From NCBI GenBank assembly GCA_958430865.1, contig CAUDNR010000657.1, positions 89,777-111,393 on the forward strand: DNA of 21,617 nt. Reading direction: 5' to 3'. A model generated the notes under the pieces. That model had not been told where the DNA came from. It saw nothing but the letters and a program-made list of their open reading frames with translations, and did no database searches. A program made the translations under genes and the position numbers. Source of the DNA: Entrophospora sp. SA101 (taxonomy: Eukaryota > Glomeromycota > Glomeromycetes > Entrophosporales > Entrophosporaceae). Shown here one piece after another: positions 9,244 to 16,797 of this stretch (position 1 is the first letter of the stretch; each line of letters opens with the position of its first letter).

Positions 9244-10992
9244 GCAGCAGCAACAACAACAACAGCAACAAAAACTTTCTACAATCAAAGGTCACCTTCA
9301 TCTTCACCTTCATCCACAACAACAACAACAGCAACAACAACAACAAGATCATCATCATCAAGAGAAAGGTCAGGATCAAGAACGACATCATCAACAGCAA
9401 CAATCAATAATAATGATTCTAATACTAGTATTACAAAAATGCCAATTCATAAACCATATGCAAGTTATATACGTTCATGGAAGGCAAAATCACCAATTAT
9501 TCAATTACACTTGGTTTTACTAGAAATTGATTCATTTCAAGAAACCAACAAACTAGATCATGTAAAGAAACCTTATAATAATAATAAATCTGTTGGATTA
9601 CCAAAATTTCGATATAAATATTTAGAACATAAATTGACTTTGTACTTGGTGCATAATGGGCAAATTTTTATCCCTATTGAAGCTTTAGAAGGAATTGAAA
9701 AAATTAGTGATAGAGTTATTTGTCTATATTTAAATGATGAGGACAAATGTTTGGTAAATAATAATATAATTAATAGTAATAATATAAAGATAGATAATAC
9801 ATATATCACTATATATTATTATTACTAATTATCATTTATATCAATGTGTAGATTAATTATAATTGGAATTCAGAGTACACAGCCGGAAAGAAAAAAGTAA
9901 TTACTGAAAATATGAGTAAGTTTATATATATATGAATATGATAATTTATATATATATCAATCAATATAATCAATATAACCTAAAATTTTATATAACATTT
10001 TAAAATTGCATAAAGAAAGTGCAAAATCAATTACTTTATATATGCATAAAGATGTATCAGAACAAGAAATTGATATAGCAGGATTGCACATAAATTATAT
10101 GATAAAAGCTAGAAAAAATAAATCTTACTCAAGTTGGAAAGATGATTGGGGGAGAATTTCAGATAGTAACAATTATAGTAAAAAAAAGCATGATGGTAAT
10201 TTTAATAAAAATAAGAAGTATGGTAATGACTACAAATATAATAATAGTAATAGTGATAAAAATATGAATGATTATGATGAGAATAAAAAAGGAGTTAATA
10301 ATTATAATAATAATAGTGACAGTGACAAATTTTGTTATCAAAAATTCAAAATCCTAACTCCAAAAAACAATAAAAATGGCAATAATAATAACAGCAGTAA
10401 TAATAATAATACTTCAAATAATAATGTTGAAGTTGATTTAATTAAGTTGTTTGATGATCTTGAAGTTGAGGAGATTAATAATGGTAATGGTAATGGTAAT
10501 AATAGTAGCAGTATTAATGATAACAATGATGATAATAATAACAATAATAATAATAAGGAAGAAATTAAGAATGAAAAAAATGCAAGTTGGTTTTTATTCT
10601 TATTTTAATTCATTATACAATTGATTGACTAAGCAAATCTTTCTTTTATATAATATCATCTAAACAATTAGGAAGAACGATTAATTATAAAGTTACATCA
10701 CAGCAACACTGACGAGGTCAAAAATTATCTCATCACCAAATCCTACAAACTTTCCAATCTAACAAATTTAATAGAAAAATCATACAATTTTGCCACAGGT
10801 ACTATCAAACAATTAAAGTATAAAGATTACTTTAATAACTTTGTTAAAATAACAAATGATTTAGAATTTCAAATTGCTATTTCGATTTATAAAATTGATA
10901 AAAACAATCCCAATAGTAGTAGTAATAATAATGAAAAATTTGAATTATGGTATGATCAACAAGATCAACAATTTAAAGAAATCAAAATGTAA
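8748..10992 (+). CDS. PB1-domain protein with Asn/Gln/Thr-rich regions (multi-exon model)
   Basis: PB1 domains pair with other PB1 domains in signalling and polarity complexes. My model joins 8748-8753, 8836-9753, 9852-9915, 10016-10581 and 10672-10992 (624 residues). The phases agree, and the introns of 82, 98, 100 and 90 bp are normal for this DNA. The last exon encodes the PB1-like fold: RLIIKLHHSN, then IKQLKYKDYFNNFVKITNDL followed by EFQIAI, which matches the acidic OPCA-type segment and closing strands. The exon before it is an Asn/Lys/Asp-rich linker. Before that comes a globular segment I do not recognise (PYASYIRSWKAKSPIIQLHL to CLYLNDEDKC), and then homopolymeric Pro, Thr and Ser runs. 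Weak points are the two-codon first exon (GTTTGT donor), the AAAG acceptor at 10015 and the GC donor at 10582. The conservative start is the ATG at 9100, because the frame is open and coding-like but has no ATG from 8836 to there. Confidence 0.6.
9181..9360. repeat. CCA/ACA/CAA/TCA trinucleotide repeat tract inside the PB1 gene
   Basis: A run of CCA, ACA/CAA, GCA and TCA triplets. In the gene's frame it encodes Pro, Thr, Ala and Ser runs, in the next frame poly-Gln, and on the other strand poly-Leu. It explains several long overlapping ORFs here that are not genes. Confidence 0.9.
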
Positions 10993-11182
10993 AATTTAAT
11001 ATTTATTAAATAAATTAATATATTCTTAAATAGCAGACTTTTTATTACAGATCATTTAATTTCATTTTTATTAACTATTGTTATTCATTAGCATTTAATT
11101 CAAATTTCAAGATTTATTTAGTTCTGCTCAATACAATATATACTTGATTGTCTGCAAAATATTTTCATATATATAAACAGTT

Positions 11183-11338
11183 ATGCTAGGCGATGCAAAG
11201 GTTACTGATGCTAGCATGACATTATTTTTCACGTCAGATAATTATTTGGAGGCTTGGCTTAAGTGCAAACCATATAAATTAAATGATGATTTTGTATCAT
11301 TATTTTACTGTATGATTGATGTTTTACCACCTCATTGA
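11183..11338 (+). CDS. Small ORF of unknown function, possibly an exon remnant
   Basis: The 51-codon ORF starts MLGDAKVTDASMTLFF and has a more protein-like composition than the flanking AT-rich DNA (four Leu-x-hydrophobic stretches, three Pro, two Cys, one Trp). It ends at a TGA, and the same frame continues as KYLPWFHKFEN before two TAA codons, so the TGA could be a mutated Trp codon in a longer ancestral exon. I do not recognise the family. It starts about 190 bp after the PB1 gene on the same strand. It may be a decayed fragment rather than a working gene. Confidence 0.3.
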   Translation: MLGDAKVTDASMTLFFTSDNYLEAWLKCKPYKLNDDFVSLFYCMIDVLPPH

Positions 11339-11447
11339 AAATATTTACCATGGTTTCATAAATTTGAAAACTAATAATAAAGATTATGATGAAAAGATAT
11401 TGCGCCTATTGTCCAGTAATGATGTATGATGAAACTTTTGACTTTAG

Positions 11448-11600
11448 CCATTGACGTAACTAAAGTATTGACTAAAGGTAGTCTCTCGCCAGGGCTATTT
11501 TGATGATTTGACTAAAGTAAAAGTCCTTGAAGTAAGTAAAATCATTTGACGTAATTAAAACCACTTGATGTAAGTAAAAACACTTGAAATAATGATAATG
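11448..11600. repeat. Degenerate tandem repeat, period about 20 bp
   Basis: Units of the form TTGA-x-GTAA-x-TAAAA recur, for example TTGAAGTAAGTAAAA, TTGACGTAATTAAAA and TTGATGTAAGTAAAA, spaced about 19-21 bp, with earlier diverged units TTGACGTAACTAAAG and TTGACTAAAG. It is non-coding in all frames examined. Confidence 0.65.
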
Positions 11601-11983
11601 ATAAAAGGTTTATCAAAAGTTCCAAGTTATGCAAAAGTGTGTCCCGGGAATGAATAAAGATGTATATTGCAATAATGCAAAAAGAATGGGATAAATTTTA
11701 CTTAATTAATCTATTTGTTTTTTTCCTTCAAAACAAAATGCTCTTCTTTTTTACAATTAAAACTATTCGTTATTATTACACTTCATAAAATCAAATTGTC
11801 TTTACATATATATTAGTTGTGTTAAATTGATGCTTTTTCGAATTTTCGACTTTTGAAGTTAACTGCACATAATAGTAATACGCAATAATAATAATAATGT
11901 GCTTGAGCTGTTTTTAGTGTCTGAGTTTGAAGCAACATTAGTTGATCAGTATTGGTTGGTACTACCTTTTGCTAGAAAACCCC

Positions 11984-11985
<2 letters not shown>

Positions 11986-12018
<33 letters not shown>
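11986..12018. repeat. TA dinucleotide microsatellite
   Basis: About 16 uninterrupted TA/AT dinucleotides directly after a CCCCCC run, and directly before the first copy of the duplicated motif at 12019. Confidence 0.95.
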
Positions 12019-12019
<1 letters not shown>

Positions 12020-12222
12020 CTATTTTTTTATTATTTCGAGGATGACAGAGAATCCTCAAAGAAAAACTAATATATAGACATAATAAGCAGGTAAAGAAGT
12101 AATATGTTTATTTGTATATATATACAACTATTATTAAAAATATAAGGAAAAATATCTCAATTCTATTTTTTATTATTATTATTATTTCAAAGATGACAGA
12201 GAATCCTCGAAAATCAAAACTA
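12019..12222. repeat. Pair of direct repeats containing a hairpin motif
   Basis: Copy 1 (12019-12069) and copy 2 (12161-12222) share a T/ATT-rich lead-in followed by GATGACAGAGAATCCTC and then an A-rich stretch ending AAACTA. In copy 1 the core reads GAGGATGACAGAGAATCCTC, a 6-bp stem (GAGGAT/ATCCTC) around an 8-base loop. In copy 2 the left arm is changed to AAAGAT. About 90 bp of unrelated AT-rich DNA separates them. Confidence 0.75.
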
Positions 12223-12559
12223 GATAGATAATAAAGTGTATTACAACTAATATAAATAATAGGTATACTTCATTGCATATTTAATAACATTAATGGTTGA
12301 TCATGATGTAAAATTCAATTAATATGTGGGAGGGATATATAGGCATATGAATATTTGATATCATTCAAAATGATGTGAATGTGTAGGAAAAAACACGTGT
12401 GTTCATAATTGTAGCATTTATAATTTTTGAAGTGCATTCTTCTTCATATTTGGTTAATTAACCCACCCAATGCAAAGAGGAAAAATGGTTGGGATTGCAA
12501 AGGAAACTATTTATTATGATTTTATGCATACATTTATATCCATATTCAATCAACTACAT

Positions 12560-14224
12560 TGGATGTTGACCATCCTAAAACAATTTTAATATTTGATAAA
12601 TTATAAATTTTGTTTTTGTAAAAGATCTTCAAGCCAATAAAATTTGAATTTTGTGTGATTTTTTGAAGGGTGATATCGTAAAATTTAGCCAATGAAATCA
12701 AGTCACAATGTGATAAACGAATGTCCATTATGCTATGCTTGGTAATTTCTTGAAATAAATTCCCAAAATTGCTTTAATATCTAAGTATTGAAAACTTTTT
12801 CCACCTTCATAATATTGAGCTTTATTCAATCCTGCTGGACTAGATCTTTTCACCACATCAACCACATGACCCAGATAATCTACTCTTGTTTTCCTATAGA
12901 GTTTTTTTATTAAACCAAAACTACCATCACATTTGAATTTAGTATGTCCAGGAATCATGAAATTTAATTCAATACTTTCATAATAACCACAAATTACTAA
13001 TACAAGTAAAACCAAATTGTTACATTATTTTTATTTTGTCTCCCAGCATTATCACAAGTAATCTTTAAATGCTTTTCACCTTTATTCAATTTTTTAATTC
13101 CATCAAAATCATGCTAAGAGTTCCATTGAGTCCTTTTCCTATAATTTCATCTTCATTAAGAACATAATTAATTTGTTCTCTTACTGCTTCACCTTGAATA
13201 CCAAATAAATGAACTTTACATGGACTAAGATAATAGATTTTACTTACTTGTTGATCTAAATGTGGCACATGAACATTTTGGGCTCTATCATAACTATATT
13301 GAGCAGTATCATCAGTACTACAATACTGTGTTTTACCCTTTGAATAATATTGATTAACTAATTTCCTTTGTTCTTCTGCTAATTTGGTGTTTTTATTATA
13401 ATAATTTCCTTCTAGTTTGGCCTTGGATAAATGTTCTAAATCTTTTAAGTAAATCTTTAGCTTCTTCCTCATGATGAGCATTATAATGTAAACCATCTCT
13501 AAATGTTGACAAGTATCACATAGGTCAGTCCTTGGACTCATAATTTGAATTTCTGGTGTCAATTGATGTCATAATTTTCTGTATGCATCATATTAATATT
13601 TTAAGGATTTCAATTTGCTATCTTTTTCTAGACCAGCCAGAAAATCCCTGTGGACTGATTTATATATAACTCATTTCAGCTGGTAAAAATACAATTGACT
13701 GAGTTATTCTATTGTTACTTCTTCCTGGACTTGGATAATCCATAGAATTCTGCATAATTTTCTAGAAGATTATTTACTACTTCTGCAACATTTTTATCAA
13801 TCAACATTTTGGTTTTCCATCGAGGCATTCTTTTAATATTACCATGAATTCTTGGCAGAAGACCACTGTTTATCAAATGATTTCTAATATTTTCAAAATA
13901 AGTTCTACCAATTCCTAACATATTGAGATAAGTTTATTGACAAAGAAGTGTATTGTGATCTCAGCAATAGAAAGTTCTTTTATTAGACCTGGCTTTCTTT
14001 TTAAGGCATCTGCTAGCACTTGTTGATCCACCATCCATTGTCTTAAGTTGGACCATTAAAAATATGCCTTGTTCTGATTTAGAAAGAGCTTGAAAGGATT
14101 CCCTTAACTCTGCAAATTCTTCCTTAGAAATTCTTGAAGAGCAACCACAATCACAACCTTTTTCTAAAAAATCAATTGCTTTTCAATATTCATTAGAACC
14201 ATTATATTTATTATTATTTTTCAT
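12560..14224 (-). pseudogene. DUF7869-like transposase-type gene, decayed
   Basis: The minus strand encodes, in broken frames, a protein of the widespread mobile-element-associated family with a DUF7869 core (named from memory of the family). From the N terminus: an ATG at 14224; KGCDCGCSSRISKEEFAELR near 14166-14107; YLNMLGIGRTYFENIRNHL near 13920; a Cys pair MSPRTDLCDTCQHLE (about 13540-13500); AQYSYDRAQNVHVPHL and VHLFGIQGEAVREQINYVL (about 13300-13160); the acidic signature CDNAGRQNKNN (about 13055-13023), corresponding to the D-N-x-x-G-Q-N-K-N motif; and FMIPGHTKFKCDGSFGLIKK (about 12963-12904). The Asp of CDN is the likely catalytic metal ligand if this is an RNase H-fold enzyme. At least six lesions occur: TGA at 14185, 13963 and 13571, TAA at 13936, and frameshifts near 13110 and 12995. 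The C-terminal end is approximate. Confidence 0.8.
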
Positions 14225-14312
14225 ATACACTTATCCCTATATATATAATTTTATAATTTTTTGTTCACTTTGTAGGGTTTTGCTACTACAGTAAATAGAT
14301 TTAGTAATATAT

Positions 14313-14583
14313 ATGAACACTAAGGTTTCTGGTCGAAATCGCTTCTATTAGTAGCCGAAATTGCCCAAATACTTTGGGCAAAAATTATTTTTTTATAAGC
14401 CCAAACTACTTTTTGTTATTAGCCGAAATTGGGCGAAATTATTTTAAAGTTGTTTAAGTTAAAACAAGTTGATTCATATAGTTTTTTAATGTTCATGCTT
14501 ATAGAAAATGTTGAGAAGCCCAAATTGCCCAAACTAGTTTGGGCTTTGAGAAAACAGTTTGGACCAGAAACCTTAATGAACAC
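14313..14583. mobile_element. hAT-type MITE with perfect 8-bp target duplication
   Basis: The 255-bp element (14321-14575) starts TAAGGTTTCTGGTC and ends GACCAGAAACCTTA, with near-identical bases continuing inward (inverted repeat of about 17 bp with one mismatch). It is flanked on both sides by the exact 8-mer ATGAACAC (14313-14320 and 14576-14583). An 8-bp duplication and a Y-A-R-N-G terminus (TAAGG) are hallmarks of the hAT superfamily. Inside are several GCCCAAA/TTTGGGC arms, including the perfect palindrome GCCCAAACTAGTTTGGGC and TTGCCCAAATACTTTGGGCAA-type hairpins. It has no ORF. The perfect duplication suggests a relatively recent insertion, beside the DUF7869 pseudogene. Confidence 0.92.
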
Positions 14584-15300
14584 AGCAGTTATAATATTTT
14601 AAAACAAATTCTTATTGTTCATACATTTTATTAAAGTAAGTCTTAATAAAGTACAACAATATAATAATTGTTACAAGATCATTTGTGATTATTAAAGTAA
14701 TGATTGATTAAATGACTATCATGGAGGTTAGTTGATCAAAGGTTAAACCGCAGCAAACAAATGAAAAGAAGCCTCTCCAATAGATGGACGTGGTAGATAA
14801 AAAATAAAATAAAAAATAAAAAAATAAAACCAAAAAGGTAAGGAAAGATCAATTTTTTTAACATCAGATGAACAAATAGTGAAAATAATTAGTAATAAAT
14901 AAATCATTAATGATATTTTCAGAGTAAAAAAAAAATTTTTAACTAAATCAAAGAAACGTCTCATTTTTTTCATCTCATGTTTCCCAAAAAATTGTGTTTA
15001 GTAAAAATTTATTTTTTAATCAGCTCAATGCTCACTTAATCTGTTTGATTGTTCGATCATTTGTTCACTCATGTATAATGAGCATTTATTTACAAATATA
15101 GGCAAACAACAAACTGAATTTACAAAAAAAAAATAGTGGATCAAAACCAAAATCATACAATCTATCCCAAGTAAGGAAAAAAGCAGTGTTGCGGGATTTG
15201 AGCAATCTTTTATAAGTGTTAAATAGTCAATTAGTCGATTTTTGCAAACAATCAGGATCAAAATTAGCTCATTCATCCATTAAATAAGAAACTAATTCAT
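14584..15300. other. AT-rich region, possible eroded Tc1 transposase remainder
   Basis: No intact gene. On the minus strand 15276-15025 is open and contains LILIVCKNRLIDYLTLIKD, which lies where the part following the helix-turn-helix of a Tc1 transposase would be expected; the resemblance is weak. A further minus ORF at 14973-14743 is almost entirely Phe/Leu/Ile and is probably a product of AT-rich sequence. Confidence 0.35.
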
Positions 15301-15474
15301 TTATATTTTTTTTGGAGGAGTAATAGTAGTTTTATCATCTTCCTTAAGCACTTTTATTGCACAAGTTATTTGTGACTGAGAATGATTGAGTACACCAGAA
15401 ATGTTATGAGTACTTTCACCTGCTTTCCAACATCCAATTATTCTTCCTTGTTTAAAGTCTGTTAATTGAGACAT
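15301..15474 (-). pseudogene. Tc1/mariner transposase N-terminal fragment (helix-turn-helix)
   Basis: This 57-codon ORF begins MSQLTDFKQGRIIGCWKAGE and goes on to HNISGVLNHSQSQITCAIK. That is the typical opening of Tc1-family transposases: a helix-turn-helix that binds the terminal inverted repeats, with the pattern L-x-x-F-x-x-G-x-I-I-G-x-W-x-x-G. It stops after KTTITPPKKI, just where the linker to the second helix-turn-helix and the DDE domain should begin. The catalytic domain is absent or eroded beyond recognition in the following DNA. The start ATG is intact. A DNA-binding-only product is conceivable, but a dead fragment is more likely. Confidence 0.75.
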
Positions 15475-16047
15475 GATTTTTTAATTAAAATAACAAGTCA
15501 AAAGTTCAATTATCTTTTTTTTTAAAAAAAATAGGTTTGGTTAGGTATTTCAGCCGCAATTGCCATTTAAAGTTTTGTTCATGTGTAATGAATAATTTTA
15601 CTGACAATCATTATCAGTCGTGTAGAACGACCTTTACATAGCACATAAGACAGGTTTTGGTACAGATTTTTGTAAGTTTTAAATTTGAAGATTTTAAAAG
15701 TGATAAAAATATATAGAAGCAAAGAATGATGAAATCCTTTTATTATTTAATCACAATAAATCGATCACTAGAGTTTGGTGATGATGAAGTTGTTATTTAA
15801 ATAATGCAATTTTCATTTTTCAATTTATATCCTTATCAATTAATCAGCAATTAAAATAAACTGTACGAAAAATTTGTTTGTTACACGTCATTCAGTTCTC
15901 CACCATACGTAACACGGCAGCCTTTGTTAACAAAGGATCCAAAAGTTCTTTTTCAAATCATTATATATGACAAAATAAACAAATAAACAAATAAACAAAT
16001 AAACAAACAAAAATCATGATAAAAAATAATTAATTAGTAACTTAGTA
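15475..16047. other. AT-rich spacer, no supported gene
   Basis: Contains the perfect 14-bp palindrome CTTTGTTAACAAAG near 15926-15940 and an AAATAAAC microsatellite (15971-16012). No coding frame or RNA gene was recognised. Confidence 0.5.
15971..16012. repeat. AAATAAAC tandem microsatellite
   Basis: About five copies of an 8-base AAATAAAC unit, decaying to AAACAAAC at the right. Simple repeat, non-coding. Confidence 0.9.
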
Positions 16048-16310
16048 TACAGTCATACCCTCTTTTATATCCCCTTTTTGTATCAGTACTTTTGTGGGGT
16101 ATATTTCAAACAGTTAATCATTTCACGTGGTTTTTAATTTAAAATATTCAATATTAATAACTATTTAAACGTTTTATTAATTCACTGACATACTTGACAT
16201 CTTTTTTTTGTAGCAAATTCTTGTTGTTCTAAGAATCTTTTTGCAATTTGAAATGCTTTTCTTCCTCCTTCTATAGAAATAATAGATTCCAGTTTATGAA
16301 TTTATAAATT
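16048..16310 (-). mobile_element. Truncated pogo-like transposon: terminal repeat plus transposase C-terminal remnant
   Basis: TA then CAGTCATACCCTCTTTTATA at 16050-16069 resembles an inverted-repeat terminus of the CAGT class. About 120 bp inward, the minus strand encodes LESIISIEGGRKAFQIAKRF followed by LEQQEFATKK (about 16294-16200). This resembles the C-terminal tail (aliphatic helix then F-L-E-Q-Q) of pogo/Tigger/Fot1-type transposases. The frame is closed by a stop just upstream and no opposite terminus was found, so only the 3' end of the element remains. Confidence 0.5.
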
Positions 16311-16437
16311 TTATTGGGATATTATTTTATTCAATTATTAGGATAAAAGAATGTGTACATATTATGCCAAAGTCAAAACCAAGTTCTTTTTACATGTAAA
16401 AAAGATACTTTGCCACAACTGTGAAAAAAAGGATATT

Positions 16438-16635
16438 TTTTTTTATTGTCAAAAGAAATCAGCCATGTCTTTCTTTGTTGTTAAAGGAATCAACAAGTCG
16501 CCACCAAAAAAAAATTTATCCTTGTTATTTGTTAAAGGAATCAACCAACTCACCACCAAAGAAAAAAGAAAAATTGATGATTAATTTCTTTGTTGTTAAA
16601 GAAATCAACCAAGTCACCACCATAAAAAAAATCAT
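16438..16635. repeat. Tandem repeat of about 50-64 bp upstream of the ubiquitin ligase gene
   Basis: Three clear copies plus one diverged copy share the core TTGTTAAAGGAATCAACCAA and a following GTCACCACCA. The cores start near 16478, 16527 and 16592, and a weak copy (ATTGTCAAAAGAAATCAGCC) starts near 16444. The unequal spacing makes any peptide reading change frame from copy to copy, so the two ORFs of 77 and 90 codons that cross it are probably not genes. The array ends about 165 bp before the start codon of the RING-CH gene and may lie in its promoter or 5' leader. Confidence 0.75.
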
Positions 16636-16797
16636 TGTCATTAATATTAATAATAATAATGTTACAGCATCCCATATGAGCGACCCCCTGTAAATTTGCC
16701 CACTGATCGGCGTGAACGTAAAAAATATTCCTTTGATTTTGATTCCGACTCTTTATTCCACAAAACAGTTAGCTGTTTCAACATAGTTTCTTGAAAT

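Larger units (their letters stand above)
10993..12559. other. Repeat-rich gene-poor region
   Basis: No complete gene is supported. The region holds a 51-codon ORF (11183-11338), a degenerate tandem repeat (11448-11600), a TA microsatellite (11986-12018) and a duplicated motif (12019-12222), each listed separately. The remainder is AT-rich sequence with no recognised signal. Confidence 0.5.

Noticed and set aside
9047..9523. Poly-Gln and antisense poly-Leu ORFs
   Set aside because: Products of reading the CAA/CCA/TCA repeat tract in the wrong frames; the frame that leads into the globular module is the Thr/Pro/Ser one.
11448..11600. CRISPR-like array
   Set aside because: Repeats are degenerate, about 20 bp apart with no unique spacers, and the genome is eukaryotic.
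12560..14224. Idea that TGA encodes Trp in this genome, making the DUF7869 gene intact
   Set aside because: TAA stops and frameshifts also interrupt the gene, and the intact genes nearby use TGG for Trp.
14743..14973. Possible small two-segment membrane protein on the minus strand
   Set aside because: Its hydrophobicity comes from poly-A/T runs read as Phe, Ile and Leu; no conserved pattern or independent coding evidence.
16351..16693. Two plus-strand ORFs with Lys/Phe-rich repeats
   Set aside because: They cross the tandem repeat in frames that change from copy to copy, so the repeat is a DNA-level feature.
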